This document shows, piece by piece, positions 36,992-45,912 of a DNA stretch of 50,695 nucleotides. The DNA comes from Campylobacter troglodytis (GTDB taxonomy: Bacteria > Campylobacterota > Campylobacteria > Campylobacterales > Campylobacteraceae). The stretch's first letter is position 1. Each line of letters opens with the position of its first letter. The notes under the pieces are model-generated. The model made no database searches, was not told where the DNA came from, and saw nothing but the letters and a program-made list of their open reading frames with translations. Location: NCBI RefSeq assembly GCF_006864425.1, contig NZ_QHLI01000014.1:1-50695 (forward strand), written 5' to 3'. The position numbers were made by a program, and so were the translations under genes.

Positions 36992-38123
36992 TATAGTTTT
37001 AAGCAAGAGTGAATTAGAGCTTTTTAAGCTTATAAAAGAAGGAGTGCTAGGACCTTGTACTCATTTAATGGATCAAAAAGAGATCGATTTAGTGCTTAAA
37101 ACTCAGCGCTTTGAAGGTGAATTTACCCCCTACACCCTTGCCTTTTCATCCCCTAAGCTAAGCTTTAATGAACTTAGTGAGAAAAAGACCTACAAGCTAG
37201 TTTGTGAAGATGAGGTGGTAGGAAGCCTTGAACTTAAAGAAAAATTTCAGATCAAAGGCGACATCAAAAGCATATTTAATCCAAATTTTTGCTACATAGA
37301 TGAAACTATGAGAACTTATATAGCAGGGGATTTTGAGCTTAAAGCTTCTAAGATCAAAGATATAAAGCAAGATTTTCTTTCCTTAAAGGCTCATTTTAAA
37401 GCACAAAAAATCACAGCCATCATAGCCAATCTTGATCCCTTACATAAAGCGCACGAGAGGATTTTTCGCTGGGCTATTGATAATTCTGATCTTATAGTTA
37501 TCTTTTTGATGGAATCTTACGAGCTAAATGGGCTTGACTTTGAGCTTAAAAAAAGATGCTTGGAAAAATTTGTGGATCTTTATCTGCCAAAGGAGAGGAT
37601 CTTTATCTTTCCCTTAAAGGATCTTAGTCTTTTTAACGCACACTTAAATGTGATCTTAGAGGCAAAGATAGCTAAAAATATAGGTTGTAATCAGATCGTA
37701 GTGGGGCAAAATCACGCAGGGCTTGGGCTTTTTTATGAGGATAATAAAACAAAAACTGTTTTTGACGAGCTAGCCAAAAACTTTGGCATTGAGGTTACTG
37801 TGCTTCCTGAGTTTGTGTATTGCAACCAGTGCAAGATCAGCGTTTCAACGCATTCTTGTCCTCACGGACCTTCTTATCACATCAAATTTCACACAAATTC
37901 TTTGAAAGAGCTTTTAAAAACAGGGATCATTCCTCCAACCATCTTTATGAGAAGGGAGATCTCAGCTTTAATACTAAGCTATCTCTTTCCTAACCGTTTT
38001 AAAAACATCCAAATGATCTATAATGATCTCTTTCCTCATGTATTATTGCCCTCAAAAAAGATTAAAGACGAGGATCTTTACGAACAGCTAATAAGTATGT
38101 ATCAGCTTACCTATATGGTTTAA
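36969..38123 (+). CDS. ATP-sulfurylase-like protein (sulfate adenylyltransferase family)
   Basis: The C-terminal nucleotidyltransferase domain has IIANLDPLHKAHERIFRWAI, matching the R-N-P-x-H-x-x-H type ATP site (here N-L-D-P-L-H-K-A-H), and IVVGQNHAGLGLFYEDN, matching the V-G-R-D-H-A-G-x-G motif of ATP sulfurylase. The N-terminal part, about 130 residues, resembles the PUA-like domain of that family. Four cysteines near residues 295-310 (YCNQCKISVSTHSCPHG) give the zinc-like cluster seen in bacterial enzymes. The ATG at 36969 overlaps the regulator gene. The arginine replaced by leucine leaves activity uncertain; C. jejuni Cj1609 is the counterpart. Confidence 0.78.
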   Translation: MGLQRRDSIVLSKSELELFKLIKEGVLGPCTHLMDQKEIDLVLKTQRFEGEFTPYTLAFSSPKLSFNELSEKKTYKLVCEDEVVGSLELKEKFQIKGDIKSIFNPNFCYIDETMRTYIAGDFELKASKIKDIKQDFLSLKAHFKAQKITAIIANLDPLHKAHERIFRWAIDNSDLIVIFLMESYELNGLDFELKKRCLEKFVDLYLPKERIFIFPLKDLSLFNAHLNVILEAKIAKNIGCNQIVVGQNHAGLGLFYEDNKTKTVFDELAKNFGIEVTVLPEFVYCNQCKISVSTHSCPHGPSYHIKFHTNSLKELLKTGIIPPTIFMRREISALILSYLFPNRFKNIQMIYNDLFPHVLLPSKKIKDEDLYEQLISMYQLTYMV

Positions 38124-38220
38124 TGCTTTGTGAATTTTAAATGGCTTTTAAATTCAAAGCTTTTTTATACAAGGTGTTGAATTTTGTTTGTATTGTGCTG
38201 TGTTAAGTGTCTAATCTTTA

Positions 38221-38599
38221 TCATACTGAGCGTGTGCTAAGAAGCTTAAACTTAACATTGTCATTCTGAGGGAGCGAAGTAAGCGAAGTGAGTTAAGTAT
38301 CAAAAGCCTATACTTGTTATACTAAGCGTAGCGAAGTATCTCAATCATTTGTCATACTGAGCGTGTGCTAAGTATCTCAAAATAACGCAAAGTTTGTCAT
38401 ACCAAGCGAAGTATCTCGTAATTCAAAAAGAGATATTTCGTTTTCTACGAAAACTCAATATGACAAAAATTCAAAAAAGTTCTTAAATTCTTGTCATACC
38501 AAGCGAAATGAAGTATCTCAATCATTTGTCATACTGAGCGTGTGCTAAGTATCTCAATAAAACAGAGATATTTCGCTTTTGCAAAGCCTCAATATGACA
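38221..38599. repeat. Second field of REP-like palindromic repeats
   Basis: At least six units of the TTGTCATACTGAGCG/GAAGTATCTCA type occur here in direct and inverted orientation, with variants TGTCATTCTGAGGG and GTCATACCAAGCG. ATCATTTGTCATACTGAGCG with a following GTGTGCTAAGTATCTCA occurs twice (near 38343 and 38521). The inverted arms (GAGATATTTCG then CTCAATATGACAA) give stem-loops. Similar GTCATTCTGAGCG...GAAGAATCT repeats are widespread in bacteria. Confidence 0.85.
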
Positions 38600-38601
38600 A
38601 A

Positions 38602-38736
38602 GAGTTCTTCTATGTGGAAGATCTTATTTCTTTACTCTCAAAACCATTAAATGGTGGGTATAAAAAGCTTGAAAACCCAAATCCCTACCACTTGTCAAGC
38701 TGGGCAAAGTATCTTGGTATTGATTTAAAGGCTTGA
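38602..38736 (+). pseudogene. C-terminal gene fragment abutting the repeat field
   Basis: Directly after the last repeat, a frame reads EFFYVEDLISLLSKPLNGGY then KKLENPNPYHLSSWAKYLGI and ends DLKA. It has a normal amino-acid mix and looks like the end of a real protein; a GTG start inside the repeat at 38542 would add 20 residues derived from the repeat. I do not recognise the family. Either the repeats replaced the 5' part of a gene, or a very small protein starts at a GTG near 38614. The 270 bp up to mrp are AT-rich and empty. Confidence 0.35.
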
Positions 38737-39010
38737 TTTTTCATATTTCAAACGCTTTGCAAGGCTTATTATGGCAAAGTGCTTTTGAAATTTCTATTAT
38801 AAAAAGCATAAATTCACTCTATCTTCGAGGCTTAATCTACAAAAAGCTTGCTAAATTTACCCATCTTCTCAGTTTGGCTTTGAATTTAGAAAGAATTTTT
38901 TGCTAAAATCATTTTTTAAGTTTTTAAAAATGCTTAAAAATTGCATCAAATCAAGATCAAAATTATAAAAAAAGTTTAAAATTTCACAGCAAATTCACAA
39001 AGAGGCAAAG

Positions 39011-40096
39011 ATGAAAGAAAAGATTACACAAAGGCTTAAAACAGTTAAATACCCAGGCTTTAACAAGGACATAGTAAGTTATGGCTTTGTTAAAAGCGTT
39101 GAGATTTTAAACGAGAATTCAGCAAAAATAATCTTAGAAATAGTCTCAGCAAATCCACAAACCAAGCAAGAGCTTGAAAAAAGCGTCTTAGAGGTATTAA
39201 AAGAGTTAAATTTAAATGAAATTCAGCTTACCATAAATCAGCCAGCCCCCCCAAAAGAACAAAGCAATTCCCAAAGTGGCAAGAATATAGCCCCACAAAT
39301 TAAAAGCTTTGTGATGATTTCAAGTGGCAAGGGAGGGGTTGGAAAAAGCACCACAAGCGTGAATTTGGCGATTTCACTCGCACAAATGGGAAAAAAGGTG
39401 GGGCTTTTAGACCTTGATATTTACGGACCCAACATACCCAGAATGCTTGGCTGTATGGGCGAAAATCCAAGGCTTATAGACACAAAGATTGTGCCTATTT
39501 TAACTCACGGCATATTTATGATGAGTATGGGTGTGCTTGTGGGCGAGGGCGAGGGGCTGATGTGGAGGGGTCCTATGGTGATGAAGGCTGTTTCTCAGCT
39601 TTTAAGCGATGTTTTGTGGGATGAGCTTGATATAATGATACTTGATATGCCACCAGGCACAGGAGATGCCCAAATGACAATAGCTCAAAGCATACCTGTA
39701 ACCACAGGTGTTTGTGTATCCACACCTCAAGCTGTCTCTCTTGATGATAGCAAAAGGGCCCTTGATATGTTTAGCAAGCTTCACATACCAGTAGCAGGTA
39801 TAATCGAAAATATGAGTGGTTTTATCTGCCCTGATAATGGCAAGGAATACGACATTTTCGGCAAGGGAGGGGCAGAGCTTTTAGCAAAGGACTACAAATG
39901 CGAAATCCTAGCCCACATACCCATAGAAATGGGCATTCGTGAGGGAGGAGATAGTGGAAAGCCCGTTAGCTTTTATGCAAAAGAAAGTGAGAGTGCGAAA
40001 AGATATATGCAAGCAGCTGCTAAAATTTGGGACTTTGTAAGCGAGATAAACGCAAAAGGCGGAGCGGATAATTCAGCCATTCAGCCGACAAGGTAA
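39011..40096 (+). CDS. mrp: Mrp/NBP35-type Fe-S cluster carrier ATPase
   Basis: Mrp (ApbC) binds and delivers Fe-S clusters to apoproteins. Residues 1-80 form a MIP18/DUF59-like domain (YPGFNKDIVSYGFVKSVEIL). The deviant Walker A SSGKGGVGKSTTSVNLA is near 104-120, with DLDIYGPNIPRMLG and DMPPGTGDAQMTIAQ after it. The usual C-terminal C-x-x-C cluster motif reads ICPDNGKEYDIFG here, so the second cysteine is missing. Length is 361 residues. AGAGG precedes the ATG. dapD follows after a terminator and a large palindrome, an order shared with C. jejuni. Confidence 0.9.
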   Translation: MKEKITQRLKTVKYPGFNKDIVSYGFVKSVEILNENSAKIILEIVSANPQTKQELEKSVLEVLKELNLNEIQLTINQPAPPKEQSNSQSGKNIAPQIKSFVMISSGKGGVGKSTTSVNLAISLAQMGKKVGLLDLDIYGPNIPRMLGCMGENPRLIDTKIVPILTHGIFMMSMGVLVGEGEGLMWRGPMVMKAVSQLLSDVLWDELDIMILDMPPGTGDAQMTIAQSIPVTTGVCVSTPQAVSLDDSKRALDMFSKLHIPVAGIIENMSGFICPDNGKEYDIFGKGGAELLAKDYKCEILAHIPIEMGIREGGDSGKPVSFYAKESESAKRYMQAAAKIWDFVSEINAKGGADNSAIQPTR

Positions 40097-40126
40097 GGCT
40101 TTTTGTGAATTTTAGCATTTTTTGTA

Positions 40127-40155
40127 AAAAAATTCACGCTTTGCGTGAATTTTTT
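40127..40155 (+). terminator. Rho-independent terminator after mrp
   Basis: A perfect 13-bp stem AAAAAATTCACGC / GCGTGAATTTTTT with a TTT loop lies 31 bp after the mrp stop, ending in a T run. The stem is formed by an inverted pair of the AAATTCAC / GTGAATTT motif found all over the window. Confidence 0.8.
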
Positions 40156-40181
40156 TGAATAAAAGATGACAAGGCGAAGTA

Positions 40182-40284
40182 TTGCGAGACGATTTTAAGG
40201 GTTGTGCGAGCAAACGAGTGCGGATAGAACAATGTGGTTCATCCGCACGAAGTTTGCGAAGCACCCCCTTAAAAGCGTCCGCAA
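40182..40284. repeat. About 100-bp imperfect palindrome before dapD
   Basis: The left arm (GACGATTTTAAGGG, then AGCAAACGAGTGCGGAT) and the right arm (ATCCGCACGAAGTTTGCGAA, then CCCTTAAAAGCGTC) pair over about 38 positions with few mismatches, leaving a loop around AGAACAATGTGGTTC. It is richer in G+C than the surrounding DNA. It ends 26 bp before the dapD ATG and beyond the mrp terminator, so it would lie in the dapD leader or act as a mobile palindromic repeat. Confidence 0.85.
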
Positions 40285-40310
40285 GACAAGCCGCAAAGAA
40301 AGGAAATAAA

Positions 40311-41480
40311 ATGAAAATTTCAACCAAAGATGAATTCAAGGCTTTCGTAGCCAAAATCGAGCAAAAACAAGGCTACAAAAAACCCCTAGCCTTTGGCATA
40401 GCCTTGCTTGATAGGGGTCAGCTAAATGCTGATAAAATCTTACAGGCTAGCTTTTTAACCGTGAATTTTAAGGAAAATTATGGAAGTGTAGCCATCTTGC
40501 TTGAAGCCTTTGCACAAAGGGGCGTGAGTGTGAATTTCACGCAAAGCGAGTTTGTGCAGCCCTTGGAAAAAAGCGACCTTGACTTTGCGCTTTCTTGCTT
40601 TACGCCCTTTTTAAATGAAAGCGGACACAAAAATGTCGAGCTTTTAAAGCTCATTAAAGAGCATTTCAAGCCTGAGCGCTTTGCCTTTGTGGCACTCTTT
40701 GAGGATTACAAGCCAAAAAGCCTTGAGGCTGTGTATTTAAAGCTTTATTTGCTTTCCTTGAAAAAGGTCCCTTTAAGAAGCCTGAATTTGGACGGAGCCT
40801 TTGGACTTTTGCCAAATGTTGCTTGGAGCGAGGATAAGCCCATTGAGCTTGAGTGGCTTCGTTTAAACGAGGCAGAGCTAAAAATCACAGACAAATATCC
40901 AAAAATCGACTTTGTGGATAAATTCCCCCGCTTTCTAGCCCACATAATTCCAGAGGATAACACGCGCATCTTAGAAAGCTCAAAGGTGAGAATGGGAGCA
41001 GCCTTGGCTGGCGGCACGACTATAATGCCCGGAGCTGCCTATGTGAATTTCAACGCTGGCACGACAGGGGCTTGTATGGTTGAAGGACGCGTAAGCTCAA
41101 GCGTGGTAGTAGGTGATGGCAGCGATATAGGCGGCGGGGCTAGTATCTTGGGCGTTTTAAGCGGGACAAGTGGCAATGCCGTTAGCATAGGCAAGGCTTG
41201 CTTACTTGGTGCAAACTCCGTTACAGGCGTGCCCTTGGGGGATAACTGCATAGTAGATGCTGGTATAGCCGTGCTTGAGGGGACTAAATTCTTTATGAAT
41301 GACGAGTCAAAGAGTGCTTTAGCAAAACTAAATCCAAATTTTAGCTTTGACAAGGACATTTACAAGGGCTTGGAGCTTGCAAGGCTAAACGGACTGCATT
41401 TTAGAATGAACTCACAAACAGGACAAATGACTGTGTCTTTGAATAAAAAGGCGGTGAGATTGAATGAGGCTTTGCACTAA
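40311..41480 (+). CDS. dapD: Tetrahydrodipicolinate N-succinyltransferase
   Basis: DapD adds succinate from succinyl-CoA to tetrahydrodipicolinate in lysine and diaminopimelate synthesis. The left-handed beta-helix in the C-terminal half is visible as short glycine-rich steps: VRMGAALAGGTTIMPGAAYV, NFNAGTTGACMVEGRVSSSV, VVGDGSDIGGGASILGVLSG. The 389-residue length matches the long epsilonproteobacterial type rather than the 274-residue E. coli enzyme. ATG at 40311 was chosen, with AAAGGA five bases upstream; an open frame reaching 40182 runs through the palindrome. The enzyme needs succinyl-CoA, which the Oor enzyme in this window supplies. Confidence 0.93.
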   Translation: MKISTKDEFKAFVAKIEQKQGYKKPLAFGIALLDRGQLNADKILQASFLTVNFKENYGSVAILLEAFAQRGVSVNFTQSEFVQPLEKSDLDFALSCFTPFLNESGHKNVELLKLIKEHFKPERFAFVALFEDYKPKSLEAVYLKLYLLSLKKVPLRSLNLDGAFGLLPNVAWSEDKPIELEWLRLNEAELKITDKYPKIDFVDKFPRFLAHIIPEDNTRILESSKVRMGAALAGGTTIMPGAAYVNFNAGTTGACMVEGRVSSSVVVGDGSDIGGGASILGVLSGTSGNAVSIGKACLLGANSVTGVPLGDNCIVDAGIAVLEGTKFFMNDESKSALAKLNPNFSFDKDIYKGLELARLNGLHFRMNSQTGQMTVSLNKKAVRLNEALH

Positions 41481-41650
41481 TTAGCTTACTTTATGAATTT
41501 TAGTGGCGAAGTTTTACATTTCGTAGCTTGTTAATTTTGCCTAAATTTTTAGTATTTTTTGAATTTTAGCCCTTTTTGTGGGCTTTTTTGAATTCTAGCT
41601 GAATTTTGGGCGTTTTTTGTGAATTTTGTCTTAATTTTCACACCACGCCG

Positions 41651-41693
41651 TCATTGCGAGCAGTTTTTTGCAAAAAAACTGCGTGGCAATCCA
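41651..41693. repeat. Palindromic repeat of the GTCATTGCGAG...GTGGCAATCC type
   Basis: GTCATTGCGAGCAGTTTTTT followed by GCAAAAAAACTGCGTGGCAATCC forms a hairpin with stem GCAGTTTTTT/AAAAAACTGC and outer arms ATTGCGAG and GTGGCAAT. This repeat class is widespread in unrelated bacteria. It sits in the 480-bp gene-free region after dapD (41481-41960), which also holds a 32-bp copy of the ispDF-region repeat at 41758-41789. Confidence 0.7.
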
Positions 41694-41960
41694 TAAAATT
41701 CACAAGACTGGCTCGGCTTTTAACGATAAAATGATTTTTGTGCGTTTGGCAGATTACTTCGTTTTCAGTCTAGCCTCGTTTGCCAAAAGCGATTTTAGCC
41801 CCAAATACTGCACCTTTGACTTAATTTAATGGAAAATTCAAGCTTTGCCTAAATTTTCGCTGTAGTTTTTTGCGAGTTTTAGCATTAAATAAGCCTAAAT
41901 TTAAACTTGATCTTAGAGCTTATTAAATAAAATCTTATAAACAAAAATTCAAGGTTTTTA

Positions 41961-42770
41961 ATGAAAAAACTAGCCTTAATTTTAATCTTTCTTCTTAGTG
42001 TGTCTTACTCAAAGCCAAGTGAGAAGGACTTAAAAAGTGAGCCTTTAAGCCAAGAAGCAAAGCAAAGTTTCATCATAAAAGAAGCCTTAATGCTTGAATT
42101 TAAAGGCAAAAGATATAAAATTTTCAAGGCTTTAAGCAAAAACTTCTCTCCCACAAAAGAAGCAAAAGCCTTTTATCTACTTGATGCAAACAAGCATTTT
42201 GTCTTGCTTTTAAACGGTTTAGCAAAGCAAAATTTCAAATCAAACACACCCTTCATCATCATTGGCATAGGTTATGATATAAATGAGGGCTATGATGTTG
42301 AGCAAAGAACAAGGGATTACACTCCAAAGGTTTTGGGAAAAGACTATGAGAGGGGTGGTGGCGAGGGTGAATTTTTTCAATTCTTAGATACAAGGCTTTT
42401 GCCAAGCCTTAAAAAAAGCTATCCAAAGATCCACAAGCAAGCCCTTTTCGGACATAGCTTTGGCGGGCTTTTTGCCCTAAATGCCCTCATTAATCACAAG
42501 CTCATTTTTGATAGCTATTTCATAGCCTCGCCCTCTTTGTGGTGGGGAAATGGGGAGTTTTTGAAAAAATTAAATACCAGCAACTGTCCTCACATTTTAA
42601 TTTTAAAAGGAGAAAAAGAAAAAAACCGTGCAAACTCAATGACTGTTTCAGCCTTGATAGAAAATTTTTTAAGCAAATGCAGGGTGGATTTTAAGAAATT
42701 TAAGGATCAAACGCATGGTGCTGTCATTTTACCAGCTTTGATCTTTGCATTTAAAGAGTTTGTGAGATAA
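41961..42770 (+). CDS. cee: Periplasmic esterase, ferric-enterobactin (Cee/IroE-like) family
   Basis: Alpha/beta-hydrolase of the Fes/IroE/BesA group, which cut the trilactone ring of enterobactin-type siderophores. A signal peptide (KKLALILIFLLSVSYS) exports it. FIIIGIGYDINEGYDVEQRT and RDYTPKV, then the nucleophile motif GHSFGGLFALNAL, SPSLWWGNGEF, the acid in KGEKEKNR and the histidine in DQTHGAVIL follow the family order. At 269 residues it fits C. jejuni Cee. No uptake genes for enterobactin lie beside it, and I found no convincing Fur box in the AT-rich upstream DNA, so the siderophore role is inferred from family alone; a general periplasmic esterase is the alternative. Confidence 0.72.
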   Translation: MKKLALILIFLLSVSYSKPSEKDLKSEPLSQEAKQSFIIKEALMLEFKGKRYKIFKALSKNFSPTKEAKAFYLLDANKHFVLLLNGLAKQNFKSNTPFIIIGIGYDINEGYDVEQRTRDYTPKVLGKDYERGGGEGEFFQFLDTRLLPSLKKSYPKIHKQALFGHSFGGLFALNALINHKLIFDSYFIASPSLWWGNGEFLKKLNTSNCPHILILKGEKEKNRANSMTVSALIENFLSKCRVDFKKFKDQTHGAVILPALIFAFKEFVR

Positions 42771-43454
42771 ATCTTAGCCTTTATTTTGCATATGTGTTTG
42801 TAAATTGTTGCTAGGTTTTTGGGATTTTTAAATTCGGCTTGGTTTGTTAATGTAGATTACTGAATACAAAGAACAGATAGCGGACTGTTTGAGTGCTTTT
42901 GCTTAGATTGCAACTTTGTGAAATTTGGCTAAATCTTAGATTTTATTGAGTAAAAATTTACAAGGTAGATTCGTCCGCAGATTACTGAAAACGGAGTATA
43001 GATAGCTGACTTGTTGCGCGAATTTACTTTGACAAAAAGCTCGTATTCTGCATTCTGTAATCCGTATTCTATATGCACCTTGAATTTTTTAATGACAAAT
43101 TCACATCTTGTGTGAATTTTCGCTTTATATCACCCTTTTTATCGTAGAAAAAAATTTATAAATTCAAAGTTTTAAACAAGCTTATAGATTTAAATATTAC
43201 AAAGCCTAAATTTTCGCTTTGCTTTTGATAAATTTGCAAATTTTAGCATTTTAAAAAGCTGAATTTTAATTTTGTTTTTTGCAAATTTTAAATTATCGCT
43301 ACAAAAGATTAATCAATTAATATTTTTAAAGATCTTTTCAAAACAAGATTTTAGGCTAAATTCAGTTTGAAACTAAGAGGGTTTTAAAATTTTTCTAGCT
43401 TAATATATCATAAATCTTTTTTTGCTAAAATTTCAAGGTAGTTTTATTTAGGAT
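42771..43454. repeat. 684-bp gene-free region with diverged repeats
   Basis: GATTACTGAATACAAAGAAC near 42856 and GATTACTGAAAACGGAGTAT near 42981 start two related units, each followed by AGATAGC-GACT. GTATTCTGCATTCTGTAATC near 43043 is the inverted counterpart. GACAAATTCACATCTTGTGTGAATTTTC near 43094 is an inverted pair of the AAATTCAC motif. The last 200 bp are AT-rich and empty. Confidence 0.6.
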
Positions 43455-44660
43455 ATGAAGTTGAGAATTTTACTAATCTTAAGAGGAAATTATTTTAACG
43501 GACAAAAGCCCTTTTTGATTGACAATGAGCTTATGCCTTACACCTTAGATTTAGAGGAGCTAAGATTTTTAGCAGGTGGGTATAGGGTTTTAAGCAATGG
43601 CTACAAAAGCCTTGATTACCGCAATGCAAGTGAGATTTTGAAGGTTTTGTTTGATTTTTTAGAACTAAGAATGAGCAAGGGCGAATTTTGCATCGTAAAT
43701 GCTCCAAATGCTAATAATTCCTTGCTTAAAGAGTATAGCGATCTGGCTAATAAATACCGCTACAAGCTTTTTATCATTGATTTTAACAAACTAAGCCTTG
43801 AGGAGTGTAAGCAAAAAAACCTAGCCCTAGCAAGGCAAAAGGGCTTTTTTGTCCCAGAGCATATACTTGAAGCCATTGATTATTCTTTAAAAAAAGAAAA
43901 GCTTTCTAAAAAATACCAAATTTTAGCCCCAAGCGAGTGGAAAACCTGTCTTTACAAGCTAAGTAATCTCAGTGCTTATAAGAAAATTCACCACATAGGC
44001 GACATTCAAGGCTGTTTTACCGTGCTTAAAAAGGCTCTTTCTAAGATCAAAAAAGATGAGTTTTATGTATTTTTAGGAGATTATATAGACAGAGGCATTG
44101 AAAATGATGAGGTGATTAAGTGGCTTTTTGAGATTAAGGATCTAGATAATGTCATCTTGCTTGAGGGAAATCACGAAAGGCATTTGATTAGTTGGTCAAA
44201 TGATGAGGTGGTAAATTCAAGGGAATTTAACGAAAACACCCTCAGTGATTTTAAAAGAAGCAATATTAGCCCCAAGGATACAAAAAAGCTTTGTTCTTAT
44301 TTTAAGGAATGCTTTTGCTATGAATTTAATGAAAAGATAGTTTTTTGCTCTCACGGAGGGCTAAATTTCTTGCCTAGTAATTTAGAAGAGCTAAGCTTCG
44401 TGCCAACTGAGGATCTAATTATGGGCATTGGAAGCTATGATGATAGTAAGCTTATAGCAGAGCAGTTTTGCCAAAACACGCCCTCTAATACCTACGAGCT
44501 TTTCGGACACAGAAATAGACAAAAACTACCCATTCAACTTGCTTCTCGTGCCTTTTTGTGTGAGGGCAAGGTAGATGCTGGGGGCTTTTTGCGCGTGGTA
44601 AGTCTTAGTAAGGATGGCTTTGAGTGCAAGAATATTAAAAATACCGTGTATGGAAGGTGA
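43455..44660 (+). CDS. PNKP-like protein: degenerate kinase domain plus metallophosphatase
   Basis: The first 160 residues align with the kinase domain of bacterial polynucleotide kinase-phosphatase (YTLDLEELRFLAGGYR, LRMSKGEFCIVNAPN, YRYKLFIIDFNKLSLEEC, VPEHILEAI). The P-loop, normally G-x4-G-K-S/T, reads GNYFNGQKP (residues 11-19), and the DATN motif reads NAPN, so ATP-dependent kinase activity is probably lost. The C-terminal metallophosphatase is intact: GDIQG 182-186, GDYIDRG 208-214, GNHE 238-241, then SHGG and GHRN. It may be a nucleic-acid or protein phosphatase with a pseudokinase-like regulatory domain. 401 residues. Flanked by gene-free DNA, so a single-gene unit. Confidence 0.75.
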   Translation: MKLRILLILRGNYFNGQKPFLIDNELMPYTLDLEELRFLAGGYRVLSNGYKSLDYRNASEILKVLFDFLELRMSKGEFCIVNAPNANNSLLKEYSDLANKYRYKLFIIDFNKLSLEECKQKNLALARQKGFFVPEHILEAIDYSLKKEKLSKKYQILAPSEWKTCLYKLSNLSAYKKIHHIGDIQGCFTVLKKALSKIKKDEFYVFLGDYIDRGIENDEVIKWLFEIKDLDNVILLEGNHERHLISWSNDEVVNSREFNENTLSDFKRSNISPKDTKKLCSYFKECFCYEFNEKIVFCSHGGLNFLPSNLEELSFVPTEDLIMGIGSYDDSKLIAEQFCQNTPSNTYELFGHRNRQKLPIQLASRAFLCEGKVDAGGFLRVVSLSKDGFECKNIKNTVYGR

Positions 44661-45275
44661 AATTTTAGGGCTTTTTAAATTTTTCAAAACTTTTTAAAAA
44701 TGTTTAAGGTGAATTTTTTAAGACTTTTTTAAATTTTTCAAAGATTTTTAAAACGGCTAAGAGAAAATTCTATTAAGTTTAATTGAGTCAAAAAAATTTT
44801 TTCAAAGATATAAATAAGCCTTAAAGGCTTTGTTGAGTTTTGAATTTAAGAGGACTTGATAGCTTTAATGAGCTAATTTTACTTTAAAAAACGACAAGGC
44901 TTTGTGAAAGTTCTATGTTTTTAAAGAAGGCTATGTTTTTAAAAAAGCCACGGTAAAATCAGCAAAATTCACAAGCCTTCAATGCAAAAAGGCATTAGGT
45001 TGATTTTATCAAAACGCATTGATTTTTATATCTTAGAGTGTTAAGCTTTTAATGATCTTATCACGCTAAACATTGCAAGATATTAAATTTCTTAGTTTCT
45101 TACAAGGCTTAGAATCTTGCGTTAAAAGAGCTTCATAAAATGACAAATGAGGCAAAAATTCAGTCTATTTTTATACTGAATTTGTGAAGATCTAAAAGCG
45201 AAGTTGTTTATAAAAATGACCAGTTTATGAGCTAGATCAATGCATAAAAGAGTTTAAATTTAGCAAGGGTGAAGA
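44661..45275. other. 615-bp gene-free region with an isolated IS end
   Basis: TTAAATTTTTCAAA repeats twice near 44675 and 44728. At 44758-44787, TAAGAGAAAATTCTATTAAG and TTTAATTGAG match the right terminus of the type B element ending at 47502; nothing else of that element is visible here. The remaining bases up to 45275 are AT-rich with no supported gene. Confidence 0.55.
44758..44789 (+). mobile_element. Solo right end of a type B IS1595-like element
   Basis: Thirty-two bases match the terminal part of the element at 46724-47502 (AAGAGAAAATYCTATTAAGT, then TTAATTGAG). No transposase sequence lies to the left, so this is a remnant left by deletion or by one-ended capture. Confidence 0.6.
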
Positions 45276-45872
45276 ATGAACCGTTTTATTTGGCAGTATT
45301 TATTTGGCATTGTTTTTGTGGCATGGATTTTTATTTCAAACACGGCTTGGGATTTTAGTGTGGCCTGGGGCATTCGTAGCATAGGCATTTTGCTACTTTT
45401 TATTGGCATAGTTGGAAGACTTTATGCTACCATTTTTATAGGTGGGATGAAAAATGAGGGGCTAGACGGCACAAAATTCATTGATTACGGCGCTTACAGC
45501 CTGTGTAGAAATCCGCTTTATCTCTTTTCTTTTGTAGCCTTTGTGGGACTTGTAGCATTAACAGCACAGCTTATTCTCGTTTTTATTAGCATTGTGTTTT
45601 ATTTAACTGTGTATCGATATACCATTTTAAGCGAGGAAAGATATTTAAAAGACCGTTACGGGGCTGTTTATGAGGAGTTTTTGCAAAACACCTCTCGCTT
45701 TTTGCCTAAATTTAGAAATTTTCACTGCCCTGAAAAGATAGAGGTTCGACCTGCCTTTTTACATAAGGAGCTTTTAAGAGCCTTAAACTGGCTCTTAGCT
45801 GGCATAGCCTTTGTGGCACTTGGTATTTTACATAGCCTAGAATGTTTGCCAAATTTTTTTGGGGCATATTAA
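45276..45872 (+). CDS. Isoprenylcysteine carboxyl methyltransferase-like membrane methyltransferase
   Basis: Four or five membrane segments lie in the first 125 residues and one near the C-terminus. The family motif RNPLYLFSFVAFVGLVAL with the following EERYLKDRYGAVYEEFLQNT and SRFLPK is that of ICMT/PEMT-type methyltransferases (H/R-N-P-x-Y and E-E-x-x-L-x-x-x-Y/F-G-x-x-Y). They methylate lipids, isoprenoids or small molecules with SAM at the membrane. 198 residues. AAGGGTGAAGA precedes the ATG. The FabL-like gene starts 40 bp downstream, suggesting a two-gene operon of lipid metabolism. The substrate is unknown. Confidence 0.8.
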   Translation: MNRFIWQYLFGIVFVAWIFISNTAWDFSVAWGIRSIGILLLFIGIVGRLYATIFIGGMKNEGLDGTKFIDYGAYSLCRNPLYLFSFVAFVGLVALTAQLILVFISIVFYLTVYRYTILSEERYLKDRYGAVYEEFLQNTSRFLPKFRNFHCPEKIEVRPAFLHKELLRALNWLLAGIAFVALGILHSLECLPNFFGAY

Positions 45873-45912
45873 GCAAAGTTATGATAATATTAAGTTTTCA
45901 AAAGGAAAGCAA

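Noticed and set aside
40182-40310. N-terminal extension of dapD
   Set aside because: It would translate a large palindrome; the ATG at 40311 has AAAGGA before it and fits the family.
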